Shown in pieces: positions 17,201 to 24,962 of a DNA stretch of 43,789 bases. Under the pieces are notes generated by a model, which saw only the letters and a list, made by a program, of their open reading frames with translations, was not told the origin of the DNA and did not search any database. The position numbers were made by a program, and so were the translations under genes. Position 1 is the stretch's first letter. Each line of letters opens with the position of its first letter. Source of the DNA: Egerieenecus sp048201975 (GTDB taxonomy: Bacteria > Bacillota > Clostridia > Christensenellales > Aristaeellaceae); assembly GCA_048201975.1 (NCBI GenBank), contig DBFBGQ010000052.1:1-43789 (forward strand), written 5' to 3'.

Positions 17201-17536
17201 CTGGGGGGTAAAGCGGGTTTCCAGCGTGGCGGCGGCATAGGTTTGGGTGATGCAGGCCGCTTCGCCAAAGTCCTTGGTCAGGGTTTCCGCTTCCCCGGCG
17301 CCACTGCCGTCGGCCAGGTTCAGCGCCGAGCCGGGCAGGTCCACGCGCATTTTGCCATAGCCAAATGTCAGCGTGCCGTTGGCCTCGGCCAGGGTGACGC
17401 CCCCGGTAACGCCCACCTTGCGGTTGGAGCGGTTCAGCCCCAGGTCGCCGGAAGCCCGCGCCCCGGCGGACAGCGCCAGGGGCAGGCAGAGCGCCAGCGT
17501 CAGTACGGTCAGGAAGATGCTCCGTTTGTTGCTCAT
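14294..17536 (-). CDS. large secreted glycosidase-like protein (DUF6259-like)
   Basis: A 1080-residue exported protein. The start at 17536 is chosen because AAAGGAGG precedes it and a clear signal peptide follows (about 1-28, ending SAGARA); the longer open frame upstream lies inside the esterase gene. Residues about 30-260 form a beta-rich N-terminal domain. Residues about 270-560 read as a TIM barrel: FKVSVHANMLGAH, then VDIIHLDQSLLCFNDG with HLDQ at 416-419, then VVFSGEGVNEF with GEG at 458-460. Asp418 and Glu459 are plausible catalytic acids. Later parts are beta-rich, and the last ~90 residues (LKVNGQPLLEQQV, YAGQTVLLTLEVHAGG) resemble an NPCBM-like jelly roll. The layout suggests a glycoside hydrolase of the DUF6259 type; the substrate is unknown. 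It overlaps the esterase stop by 4 bases. Confidence 0.7.
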   Translation of the reverse strand: MSNKRSIFLTVLTLALCLPLALSAGARASGDLGLNRSNRKVGVTGGVTLAEANGTLTFGYGKMRVDLPGSALNLADGSGAGEAETLTKDFGEAACITQTYAAATLETRFTPQQDGSMRLIQTAQSDAGVSSTRFRLVVPLNYDVIIPAWNGIRLTAENAAPYMSRMAYPNVWQAQMILIQAENGGLLVHAMDDGTQFKALNVSSDEQYFYLEIETIPQAPFDQYDSFTTVEWAMVPYAGDWMQGALTYKAYAQELFHTQEIQAAKPDWADEIQLVVLMDVVDKSLADALAQVVDPAKTVLHLVNWRTSNYDMNYPDYSVRPGLKEGVDYAHSLGFKVSVHANMLGAHLDNADYLNENLADSAVLDASTGEMVIEGYTANGITYAFTQQNQASTVWQDVLIRQLTQVVEETGVDIIHLDQSLLCFNDGRGLVNGMTTMQGNVELQRRLAEALPGVVFSGEGVNEFNARYASLLQQHVYGLDNASQTWSETWFDQICPLTTVLFGDNITFYHYPALPTTRAEQEEYYQAWYRAGNQRAFEIPCLYRIEASDILQPTQSTALTLWDANFRMQYEPVLDTENPWDENVLLSLKRNDGKTAQWLRSQDGSYFLEDITEPDQVAVRFLTGVESATVEGSVEGWLLYDGQTIFGLNPEKSYLVSEQPPDQDATHISAAEENLTLRAFEESEDYALVAVQEIVSTSERVIDLLKYDGVMRAGEDLTDGTTNQTGEFNSMTNFGFLMPSQAQIRHYNDRLFMHPPWINESDNIGCAWMEADIDLEIYGSTVFTASPQMASAVNAATSDGATYRFMVWAKDDAERTNMLLEEVHVTSELGTPISMDLTQFEGQTITLRIECDPYNTTANDSTAVVAPRVVQSRGNIEKTAHYTLRTSREAESFLSLSGKAEITPVGERTYEIAAPLSDTIYAIYENQPLEGFADLTCLPYVSTWLMEDGSTQIIQAGLTPVQCVAEVGDEMRNGLMTQPPEGGAVTLNYLAALPASPMDFYAALGVKKGAVNGDGAIFALKVNGQPLLEQQVIPGQPFQEVRASLADYAGQTVLLTLEVHAGGTSVEDYIFIGDPCLEGQ

Positions 17537-18570
17537 GCAGTTTCCTCCTTTGTTAGTGCATGGATGATCGCCCCCAGCAGGGGCGTCAAATGGTCCGCCA
17601 CCAGGCGGTGGCCATCGCGGAGGGGATGGACGGGCTCCGGAGGCAGCCATCCCTGGGTGGAGATGCAGCATATCCGCCGGTCCCCGGCGGCCTGGCGGTC
17701 CGCTACGCAGGCGGCGACCTCCGCCGGAAACACGCCGCACAGGGGCGTCAGGCACACGATCATCGCCCGGGGATGCACCTGGCGGATCACTGCCAGCAGC
17801 CGGGCGTAGGCCTGCCGGAAGGTCTCCGAGGGATAGCGGCTGTCGTTGGTTCCGTGGTTCACCACCACCACCCGGGGCGCTGGCCCTGTGTAGGGCACAC
17901 CCTCCACCGCGTAGGGATAAATTGCCGCGGCGTCGGGCACGCCTCCGCACCCCTGGGTGATGACGCCCACCGCGCCGTAGGCCTGGAACATGGGCCGCAG
18001 GTTCAGCCGCTGGGCGGTGAGCGCCGCGTAGGTGGCCCAGCTGTCGTCCTGGTAGGGGCGGTCGAACTGCTGGATGAGGTGGCAGGGCTTGGCGGAAAAG
18101 TCCGCGTCCACCAGTACGCCCTCGGTGATGGAGTCGCCGATGAACTCCACCAGCATCCGGTCATCCGGGGCCAGCGGCACGGCCTGCTCCACATAGGCCC
18201 CGGCAAAGGCCACCGCGCCCATCAGCGGCGGGCGCCACCGGGGCAGGATCTCCGCGCCGCCCTTGTAGATCACTTGCAGCTCATGGGGGCCGTCGCTTGG
18301 GGCCGTGACCCGCAGGTGCCGGTCCAGGGGAACCTCCACCTGCGCTCCGCCGTCCACGCAGAGCCACAGGTGCGGCTGAGGCTGCACCCCGCACCCCAGG
18401 TCAAACACCAGATGGGCTGTCCGACCTGCAAAGCCCAAGCGAAGCCACGAGCCCGGCGCGGTGGTCAACGCTACGTCCTGCCCCCGCGGCTCTCCCGGAG
18501 CGGCCGGATAGCCCGCGTGGGTCCAGCGCCCGGTGAGGCATACGGCGGGATCGCGCCAGGATACAAACAT
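17533..18570 (-). CDS. SGNH/GDSL esterase, CE2-like, cytoplasmic
   Basis: A 345-residue hydrolase in two parts. Residues 1-120 form a beta-sandwich like the N-terminal domain of CE2 carbohydrate esterases. The SGNH domain follows: block I FIGDSITEG (143-151, nucleophile Ser147), block III NHGTND (238-243) and block V HPLRDGH (315-321, with Asp319 and His321 the likely triad members). There is no signal peptide, so it should remove acyl groups, probably acetyl, from imported sugars inside the cell. TAGGAGGTG precedes the ATG. It is first in the leftward operon and is translationally coupled to the secreted glycosidase-like gene through an ATGA overlap, although that partner is exported. Confidence 0.8.
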   Translation of the reverse strand: MFVSWRDPAVCLTGRWTHAGYPAAPGEPRGQDVALTTAPGSWLRLGFAGRTAHLVFDLGCGVQPQPHLWLCVDGGAQVEVPLDRHLRVTAPSDGPHELQVIYKGGAEILPRWRPPLMGAVAFAGAYVEQAVPLAPDDRMLVEFIGDSITEGVLVDADFSAKPCHLIQQFDRPYQDDSWATYAALTAQRLNLRPMFQAYGAVGVITQGCGGVPDAAAIYPYAVEGVPYTGPAPRVVVVNHGTNDSRYPSETFRQAYARLLAVIRQVHPRAMIVCLTPLCGVFPAEVAACVADRQAAGDRRICCISTQGWLPPEPVHPLRDGHRLVADHLTPLLGAIIHALTKEETA

Positions 18571-18605
18571 GGGCGCACCTCCTATGCGGCTGTTTTGGTG
18601 GCTCC

Positions 18606-18635
18606 ATTATAGAAGACCCTTCCCCGCAGACTCAA
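18606..18635 (-). promoter_or_regulatory. promoter of the leftward glycan operon
   Basis: On the minus strand -35 TTGAGT (18635-18630), an 18-base spacer and a perfect -10 TATAAT (18611-18606), about 36 bases before the esterase start. The 15-base motif shared with the rightward operon abuts the -35 box. The poor -35 and the adjoining motif fit an activator-dependent promoter. Confidence 0.65.
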
Positions 18636-18649
18636 TGAACCATTTTACA
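18635..18649 (-). promoter_or_regulatory. shared operator motif, copy 1 (candidate YesN site)
   Basis: On the minus strand this reads TGTAAAATGGTTCAT. It matches the motif at 22201-22215 in 14 of 15 bases. In both places the last T of the motif is the first T of the -35 box, and both promoters have an 18-base spacer. That geometry fits a class II activator touching RNA polymerase at -35. Assignment to YesN rests on gene context. Confidence 0.65.
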
Positions 18650-18729
18650 GATAGCTATCACTCTTTTGCACATGGTAAGAAATGGCATAAATATTAAACC
18701 GCTTTTGACAAAAATGCAGCGTGCTTCGC

Positions 18730-18758
18730 TTTACAAAATCCGCCGGAAAAGTTATTAT
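18730..18758 (+). promoter_or_regulatory. SigA promoter of yesM-yesN
   Basis: Plus-strand -35 TTTACA (18730-18735), a 17-base spacer and -10 TATTAT (18753-18758), about 60 bases before the kinase start. It lacks the shared operator motif next to it, so the two regulators may be made at a basal level. Confidence 0.6.
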
Positions 18759-18818
18759 ACAAAAAAACAGGAAGCCGGGCGAAGGACCGTGCGCGCCCGA
18801 CGCATAAAGGAAGGCAGC

Positions 18819-20585
18819 ATGAAGCGAAGAAAAATCCACCTGTATGCCAAGCTCATTCTGATTCTGGCGGTCACCTTCGGGGCTGTTTTTGTCGTGAGCC
18901 TGTACGGCATGAACAGCCAACAGCAGATACTGCTGGAGCGGCTCACTCAATCGCAGATCTCCAAGGTGGGCTTTTTTGAAAGCACCCTGACCACGGAGGT
19001 GAGCCGGCTGCAAAACAGCGCCAACGCCTGCGTCAACGACGAGGACTTTATCAAGCTGGCGGTGTTTTCCGACGTGTTCAGCGACTACAAGCGCAGCGAA
19101 ACCATCAACAACCTGCGCAAAAAGATGATCCTGTTGCGGGAGATGAGCCCGTACATGAACAGCATCAGCGTGTACATGCCCGCCCTGGGGCGGAGCGTGA
19201 ATACCATCAACTGCGACAGCGAGCTGTCCCAGGCGGATGTGGACGCCCTGCGCCAGTCCCAGCAGAACGGGGAGGCGCTGGCCTACCACCAGGGCCGGCT
19301 GCTGGTCAGCGCCGCGTACCCGGTGGGGACGGCGGAGCCCTACCTGCTGATGGCCATTGAGGTATCCCAGGCGGAGCTGCGCAACATGCTGGCCTCCATG
19401 GAAACCAGCGAAAGGAGCGGCGCGCTGCTGCTCCGGGAGGACTGGTACCTCTCCCCGGAGGAGCTGCCCTCCCAGCTGCTGGCGCTGATGCGCGGAGCCG
19501 TTTACGCCCCCGGCGCCGGGGATACCGACGCACAAACCCTGCGCTGGCAGGGGGAGGATTTTCTCTTCGCCTGGGTTCGCTGCCCCGCGCTGGACGCCTG
19601 CCTGGTCTCCTATGTGCCTCAGGCCCAGGTAACCTCCCAGCTGCAGGCCGGCAGAAACTGGATCTCCCTGATGGTGGTGGCCGCCTCCGTGCTGGTGGCC
19701 TGCGCCGCCATGCTGGAGTTCACCTCGGTGCATTTGCCCATTCAGCGAATGGTGCAGGCCTTCCGTGCGGTGGAGCAGGGGGACCGGCACATCCGCCTGC
19801 AAACCGACCGCAAGGACGAGTTCGGAGACCTGTACGCCAGCTTCAACCATATGCTGGCCACCATCGACGGGCTGATTAACCAGGTGTACAGGCAGCGCAT
19901 GCTCTACCAGCAGGCGCAGCTCAAGCAGCTGCAAACGCAGATCAATCCGCACTTTTTCTACAACAGCTTTTTCACCGCCCAGGGGATGCTGGACATGGGG
20001 GAGTATGAGGCGGCTTCGGAGATGCTGGGGGCGCTGGGGCGCTACTTTCAGTTCATCACCCGCAATGGGCAGGCGTTCATTCCCCTGGAGCGGGAGCTGG
20101 CCCACGCGCAAACCTACTGCGAGGTGCAGCAGATCCGCTTTGCGGATATCGACGTGCGCATAGAGGCCCTGCCGCCAGCATGGCGGGATGTCCTGGTGCC
20201 CCGCCTGATTCTTCAACCGCTGATTGAGAACGCCTACGCCCACGGACTGGAGGACATGCCCCAGGGCGGTATGCTCTGCGTGGGCTTTGAACCCCAGGGG
20301 GAGGACCTGCTCATCCACGTGTGCAACAATGGCCACAGCCTGCCGCCGGAGGAACTGCGCATCCTGCAGGCACGGCTGGAGGCTCAGGACGACGGAGAGC
20401 AGGAGATCACCGGGATGATCAACATCCACCGCCGCCTGCGGCTGTATTACGGCCCAGGGTACGGCCTGTCCATCCAGCCCTGGGCGCCCGGCGGCGCCCA
20501 CGTGACCCTGCGCATCCGCAACAAAAAAGCGCCGGATTCCCCGGCGCAAAAGGAGCATGCCTATGTACCGCTTGCTGGTGGTTGA
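18819..20585 (+). CDS. yesM: YesM-like sensor histidine kinase
   Basis: A 588-residue membrane sensor kinase of the LytS/YesM group. The start at 18819 is chosen for AAAGGAAGG just before it and the immediate first membrane helix (about 10-30). An extracellular sensor domain, probably Cache-like, spans about 31-280, followed by a second helix (about 281-303) and a HAMP segment ending in DEFGDLYASFNHML. The His_kinase domain has the diagnostic QLKQLQTQINPHFFYNS with phosphoacceptor His378. The ATPase domain has PLIENAYAHG near 467-476. Such kinases usually sense extracellular sugars or their binding proteins and phosphorylate an AraC-type partner. Its end overlaps the start of the response regulator gene. 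It sits between the two operons it should control. Confidence 0.88.
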   Translation: MKRRKIHLYAKLILILAVTFGAVFVVSLYGMNSQQQILLERLTQSQISKVGFFESTLTTEVSRLQNSANACVNDEDFIKLAVFSDVFSDYKRSETINNLRKKMILLREMSPYMNSISVYMPALGRSVNTINCDSELSQADVDALRQSQQNGEALAYHQGRLLVSAAYPVGTAEPYLLMAIEVSQAELRNMLASMETSERSGALLLREDWYLSPEELPSQLLALMRGAVYAPGAGDTDAQTLRWQGEDFLFAWVRCPALDACLVSYVPQAQVTSQLQAGRNWISLMVVAASVLVACAAMLEFTSVHLPIQRMVQAFRAVEQGDRHIRLQTDRKDEFGDLYASFNHMLATIDGLINQVYRQRMLYQQAQLKQLQTQINPHFFYNSFFTAQGMLDMGEYEAASEMLGALGRYFQFITRNGQAFIPLERELAHAQTYCEVQQIRFADIDVRIEALPPAWRDVLVPRLILQPLIENAYAHGLEDMPQGGMLCVGFEPQGEDLLIHVCNNGHSLPPEELRILQARLEAQDDGEQEITGMINIHRRLRLYYGPGYGLSIQPWAPGGAHVTLRIRNKKAPDSPAQKEHAYVPLAGG

Positions 20586-22200
20586 CAACGAACCTTACGT
20601 GGTGGAGAGCGTGATGTTCTACCTGGAGGAACACAGCGGCCTGGAGCTGGAGGTTTACGGCTGCTACAGCGCCGCCAAGGCCCTGGAGATGATGGAGCGC
20701 ATGCGCGTGGACATCCTGCTGACGGATATCCGCATGCCCGGCATGGACGGGCTGAAGCTCCAGGAGCAGGTGATCGCCCGCTGGCCCCGCTGCAAAACCA
20801 TTTTCCTCTCCGGCTATGACGATTTTGACTACATTCAGCGCGCCTTCCGCACCGGGGGATGCAACTATGTGCTCAAGTCCGAGGGCAAGGAGGCGGTGAT
20901 CGCCGCCGTGGCCAAGGCCTGCCAGGCCCTGGAGGAGCAGTCCGCCCAGGAGGTGCTCCTCTCCCAGGCCCAGGAGCGCTGGGCGGAGGCCATGCCCGCC
21001 CTGCGCCAGCAGCTGTATCACTCCCTGCTCAGCGCTTCGCCGCCGCAAACCACCCAGCGGGAAGAGGCCTTTGCCCGGATGAATCTCCCCTTTGATCCCC
21101 GGCAGACGGTGTATCTGCTCCTGGCCCATTATGACCACGCCGCCGCCCAGGACCAGTGGCAGAACGAGCTGGCCATGACCCGGGTGAAAAACCTGCTGGC
21201 CCAGCACATGCCCCCCACGCTGCGCTGCGACGGCCTGGCCTATGGGGATATGGCCGCCTGGCTTTTTCAGCCTCAAGGCAAGGCCACGTCGGAGGGTTGG
21301 CGCAGGCTGCGGCTACAGATCTCCGAAAGTCTGCAAGGAATTCAGGCCGTATGCCAGCAGCATCTATCCATGAGCCTGTCCTTTGCCCTAGGGGCGCAGC
21401 CCATTCCCTGGGAGGGCCTGCATGCCCAGCGCAAGCGCCTGGAGGCACGCCTGCACATGCACCTGCTGGACGGCGCGCTGCTGCTGGATACGGAAGACCA
21501 ACTGGCTGACGATGCGGCGGATACCCGGGCCTGTGAATCCCTGGATAAGGCCAAGCTGCTCTACGCCTACATGGACACGGGGAACCGGGTGGATTTCCTC
21601 ACGCTGTTTGATGCCCTGGTCAAGGCGGTGAACGAGGCCCGCGGGCCGCGGCAGCGGGACCTGCAGCTGGAGCTGCTCAGCCGGGTGGGCTCCATGTTCC
21701 TCTCCCAGCTGAACCGATGGGCCCTGGCGGAGCAGATGGCCCGGCACCAGGACCTGCAGCCCCTGCGCCAGGGCCTGTTCACCATGCCCTGGACCGAGGC
21801 CATCCCCTACCTGCGCTCCCTGGCCGACGTGTTTTTCAACACCAAGAGCCGGCAGGCGGCCCTCCAGGAGGATGACCTGGTGGCCCGGCTGCACTGGCTG
21901 GTGCAGCAGAACATCGGCGGCGACCTGTCCCTGCCGCATCTGGGGGACATGCTGGGCATGAACCCCTATTACATGGCCCGGCTCTACCAGTCCCACACCG
22001 GGGAGCGGCTGATGAACTACATCGCCGCCCTGCGCATCCGCCGGGCCAAGGAAATGCTGGAAAAGGACGTGCTCATCAGCCGGGACGTGGGCCGGGCCAT
22101 TGGCTACGGCTCCGCCCAGGCATTCCACCGCTTCTTCAAAAAAATGACCGGCATGACCCCGCAGGAGTACAAGCAGAAATCCAAAAGTGATCATTCATAG
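20563..22200 (+). CDS. yesN: YesN-like AraC-family response regulator
   Basis: A 545-residue regulator. The receiver domain (1-120) has LLVVDNEP at the N-terminus and DILLTDIRMPGMDG with phosphoacceptor Asp55, then FLSGYDDFDYIQRAF and the Lys of YVLKSE. A long helical linker follows. The C-terminal AraC domain has both helix-turn-helix units (LPHLGDMLGMNPYYMARLY and RDVGRAIGYGSAQAFHRFFKKMTGMTPQEY). The ATG at 20563 is chosen because GGAG at 20552-20555 is 7 bases away; the in-frame ATG at 20557 is too close. The gene overlaps yesM by 23 bases. The putative operator of the rightward operon begins on the base after its stop codon. Confidence 0.88.
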   Translation: MYRLLVVDNEPYVVESVMFYLEEHSGLELEVYGCYSAAKALEMMERMRVDILLTDIRMPGMDGLKLQEQVIARWPRCKTIFLSGYDDFDYIQRAFRTGGCNYVLKSEGKEAVIAAVAKACQALEEQSAQEVLLSQAQERWAEAMPALRQQLYHSLLSASPPQTTQREEAFARMNLPFDPRQTVYLLLAHYDHAAAQDQWQNELAMTRVKNLLAQHMPPTLRCDGLAYGDMAAWLFQPQGKATSEGWRRLRLQISESLQGIQAVCQQHLSMSLSFALGAQPIPWEGLHAQRKRLEARLHMHLLDGALLLDTEDQLADDAADTRACESLDKAKLLYAYMDTGNRVDFLTLFDALVKAVNEARGPRQRDLQLELLSRVGSMFLSQLNRWALAEQMARHQDLQPLRQGLFTMPWTEAIPYLRSLADVFFNTKSRQAALQEDDLVARLHWLVQQNIGGDLSLPHLGDMLGMNPYYMARLYQSHTGERLMNYIAALRIRRAKEMLEKDVLISRDVGRAIGYGSAQAFHRFFKKMTGMTPQEYKQKSKSDHS

Positions 22201-22215
22201 TGTAAAACGGTTCAT
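22201..22215 (+). promoter_or_regulatory. shared operator motif, copy 2 (candidate YesN site)
   Basis: TGTAAAACGGTTCAT begins immediately after the yesN stop codon and matches the minus-strand copy at 18635-18649 in 14 of 15 bases. An additional TTCATAG at 22194-22200 repeats the end of the motif upstream, which could be a second half-site, since AraC proteins often bind direct repeats. Confidence 0.65.
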
Positions 22216-22244
22216 AGACAGCGCCTTTTCCACTGCATTATCAT
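22215..22244 (+). promoter_or_regulatory. promoter of the rightward transport operon
   Basis: -35 TAGACA (22215-22220), an 18-base spacer and -10 TATCAT (22239-22244), giving a leader of about 45 bases before the binding-protein gene. Box positions relative to the shared motif are identical to those of the leftward promoter. Confidence 0.6.
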
Positions 22245-22295
22245 AAGGGTACAAAAAACGCACGTCTGGTGCAGGAAATACGGAGGTACACAACC

Positions 22296-23894
22296 ATGAA
22301 ACGGCTTTGTTCCCTGATGCTGGCATTGTGCATGCTCTTCACCCTGGGCGCTCCGGCCCTGGGGGAGGAACTGCCCAAGTATGACCCGGCCATCACCATT
22401 ACCGTGGGCCGGAGCGTCCAGTCCACCTGGACCTATCCCGAGGGCGACGACCTGAACAACAACATCTGGTACCGGGAATACCGCGACGGCATGGGCATCA
22501 ACATCGAGCACGCATGGACCGCCCTGTCCGCCGATTACAGCCAGAAGTGCAACGTGACCATCGTCTCCGGGGATATCCCGGACCTGTTCCAGGTCTCCGC
22601 CTCCCAGCTCTCCACCCTGGTGGAGGCCGATATGCTCTGCGACCTGACCGAAATCTATGAGCAGTATGCCTCCCCGCTGACCAAGTCCCTGCTCAGCGGC
22701 GACGGCGGGTTGGCCCTGGACTCCGCCACCTTTGACGGCAAGCTCTACGCCCTGCCCTACGTCAGCGCCAACTTCTACGAGCCCAGCCTGCTCTGGGTCC
22801 GCCAGGACTGGCTGGACAACCTGGGCCTGGAGGTCCCCACCACCATTGAGGAAGTGCTGGAGGTGGCCAAGGCCTTCAAGGAGCAGGACCCCGACCAGAA
22901 CGGCCTGGACGACACCGGCGGGTTGGCCTTCAGCAACTACCTGTTCGACGGTATCACCTCCCTCATCGGCTTCTTCAACGGCTATCATGCCTACCCCAAC
23001 ACCTGGGTAACCCAGGAGGACGGCTCCGTGGTGTTCGGCAGCACACTGCCGGAGATGAAAACGGCCCTGGCCCGCCTGGCGCAGGCCTATGAGGATGGCC
23101 TCATTGATACCGAGTTTGCCGTGAAGGATTCCACCAAGGTCTCCGAGGAGGTCATCGGCGGCAAGTACGGCATCTCCTACGGGCAGAACTGGAACGTTTT
23201 CCAGTACGGGGTGGGCCTGTCCGCCGACCCGGACATGATGTGGACCCCCGTGGCCGCCCCCAGCGCTGACGATGAGCCCAGCAAGGCGTCCACCGGCTTC
23301 TCCACCAACGCCTATTATGTGGTCAGCGCCCAGTGCGAGCATCCCGAAGCCGTTGTAGCCATGCTGAACCTGCAAACCGAGCTGGTCTATGGCGACCGCC
23401 GGGACGAGCCGGACTTCATCTCCGTGTGGGAGAACGGCACCACCATTCAGCAAAGCCACCTGGCCGTGGTGGGCACCTCCACGCCGGACTCCCTCACCGA
23501 GTATGCCCTGCGCCAGCTGGTGGAGGCCGTCAAGACCCGCAACCCCGACCTGCTCAAGGATTGCGTCACCGAGACGGACAAGTATCAGCCCTGCGTGGAG
23601 TATATGGACAACGGCAACACGGATTATTACATGCAGTACCATCAGGTGAAAGCCTTCCAGGTGCTGGTGGATGAATACGACGTGGACCGCCTGGTGCGCA
23701 CGGCATTTGGCGGGACCACCGAGACCATGTCCGCCAAGATGGGCGTGCTGAGCAACTATCTCACGGATACCTTTACCCAGATCATCATGGGCGAGCAGCC
23801 TGTGGACGCCTTTGACGCGGCCATCGAGGAGTGGTACCGCATGGGCGGCGACCAGATCACCAAGGAAGTGAACGACTGGGTGGCGCTGCATTAA
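22296..23894 (+). CDS. ABC sugar transporter, extracellular solute-binding protein
   Basis: A 532-residue family 1 solute-binding protein of the LplA/oligosaccharide group. The signal peptide (about 1-23, ending PALG) has no Cys after the cleavage site, so it is not a classical lipoprotein, which is unusual for a Gram-positive binding protein. Aromatic-rich stretches (LYALPYVSANFYEPSLLWVRQDWLDNLG, cited only in part; SLIGFFNGYHAYPNTWV) are typical of the ligand cleft. GGAGGT precedes the ATG. It heads the operon with two permeases; no ATPase gene is present, so a shared MsmX-like ATPase encoded elsewhere is expected, as is usual for this transporter class. The glycan bound is unknown. Confidence 0.88.
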   Translation: MKRLCSLMLALCMLFTLGAPALGEELPKYDPAITITVGRSVQSTWTYPEGDDLNNNIWYREYRDGMGINIEHAWTALSADYSQKCNVTIVSGDIPDLFQVSASQLSTLVEADMLCDLTEIYEQYASPLTKSLLSGDGGLALDSATFDGKLYALPYVSANFYEPSLLWVRQDWLDNLGLEVPTTIEEVLEVAKAFKEQDPDQNGLDDTGGLAFSNYLFDGITSLIGFFNGYHAYPNTWVTQEDGSVVFGSTLPEMKTALARLAQAYEDGLIDTEFAVKDSTKVSEEVIGGKYGISYGQNWNVFQYGVGLSADPDMMWTPVAAPSADDEPSKASTGFSTNAYYVVSAQCEHPEAVVAMLNLQTELVYGDRRDEPDFISVWENGTTIQQSHLAVVGTSTPDSLTEYALRQLVEAVKTRNPDLLKDCVTETDKYQPCVEYMDNGNTDYYMQYHQVKAFQVLVDEYDVDRLVRTAFGGTTETMSAKMGVLSNYLTDTFTQIIMGEQPVDAFDAAIEEWYRMGGDQITKEVNDWVALH

Positions 23895-23919
23895 GCGACG
23901 CCCGGCCATAGCGAGCATA

Positions 23920-23983
23920 CCTGGGCCGTCTCCCTCCGGGCCGCCGGCGGCGACGGAGGGCGGCGGCCCAGGCCATCTTTTTT
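23920..23983 (+). terminator. strong hairpin with T-run between binding protein and permease
   Basis: CCTGGGCCG (23920-23928) pairs with CGGCCCAGG (23964-23972), and CCCTCC (23932-23937) with GGAGGG (23955-23960) inside it. TTTTTT follows at 23978-23983. It should stop many transcripts after the binding-protein gene or stabilise that portion, giving more binding protein than permease. Confidence 0.75.
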
Positions 23984-24002
23984 GCGAAAAGGAGCGGTGT
24001 TC

Positions 24003-24941
24003 ATGGCGCAGGCGCAAAGGAACCTTGCCAAGCCCCGGCGGCTGTCCCTACGGGCGCGCCTGAAAAGGGAGTGGCCGCTGCATCTGCTGCTGCTGCCCGG
24101 GCTGGCCCTGCTGGTCTATTTCTGCTATATGCCCATGATCGGCAACGTCATCGCCTTTCAAAAGTTCACGGTGTTCAAGGGATGGTTCAGCGCGGAATGG
24201 GTGGGCTGGGAAAACTTCGCCTTTGTGCTGTCCCTGCCCAACTTTGGTCAGGTGATGTGGAACACGGTGTACATCTCCGCGCTGAAGATAGTGGCGTCCC
24301 TGGCGGTGCCCATTGTGGTGTCGCTGATGCTCAACGAGGTGCAGTCCATGGCTCTCAAGCGCACGGTGCAAACGGTGATCTACATGCCCCACTTTCTTTC
24401 CTGGGTGGTGATGGGGGGCATTATCCTGGATGTGCTGTCCGGGGAAGGGGTGGTAAACCAGCTGCTCACCCGGCTGGGGCTGCCCGCGGTGAACTTCCTC
24501 ACCAGCAACGCCACCTTCCGCCCCATGCTGGTGCTCACCGATGTGTGGAAAACCTTTGGGTTCAACACCATTGTGTACCTGGCCGCCCTGGCCGCCATCG
24601 ACCCCACACTGTATGAAGCCGCCGCCATGGACGGCGCCAACCGCTGGCAGCAGGCCTGGCACATTACCCTGCCTGGCATCGTCCCCACCATTGTGCTGCT
24701 GGCGACACTGTCCCTGGGCAACGTGCTCAACGCCGGCTTTGACCAGGTGTACATGCTGCTTAACAGCCTGGTGATGGAAACCGGGGATATCCTGGATACG
24801 CTGGTGTACCGTCTGGCGTTTGATCAGGCGCAGTATTCCGTGGCCACCGCCGTGGGGCTGTTTAAGTCCGTGGTTTCTTTGGCGCTGATCTGCCTGTCCT
24901 ACTACATGGCATACCGGTTTGCCGACTATCGCATCTTTTGA
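24003..24941 (+). CDS. ABC sugar transporter permease, LplB-like
   Basis: A 312-residue inner-membrane permease with about six hydrophobic helices. The cytoplasmic EAA loop reads YEAAAMDGANRWQQAWHITLPGI, here quoted in the standard position about 200-222, where it docks on the ATPase. The start at 24003 follows GGAG at 8 bases. The N-terminal basic stretch before the first helix is usual for the LplB group. It pairs with the next gene to form the heterodimeric channel for an oligosaccharide. Confidence 0.9.
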   Translation: MAQAQRNLAKPRRLSLRARLKREWPLHLLLLPGLALLVYFCYMPMIGNVIAFQKFTVFKGWFSAEWVGWENFAFVLSLPNFGQVMWNTVYISALKIVASLAVPIVVSLMLNEVQSMALKRTVQTVIYMPHFLSWVVMGGIILDVLSGEGVVNQLLTRLGLPAVNFLTSNATFRPMLVLTDVWKTFGFNTIVYLAALAAIDPTLYEAAAMDGANRWQQAWHITLPGIVPTIVLLATLSLGNVLNAGFDQVYMLLNSLVMETGDILDTLVYRLAFDQAQYSVATAVGLFKSVVSLALICLSYYMAYRFADYRIF

Positions 24942-24962
24942 GTCCAGGGAGGAGAACGCGCC

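Noticed and set aside
17537..17950. Longer 1218-residue version of the secreted glycosidase-like protein starting at 17950
   Set aside because: The extra 138 residues lie in another frame of the esterase gene and would bury the signal peptide; AAAGGAGG and the signal peptide mark 17536 as start.
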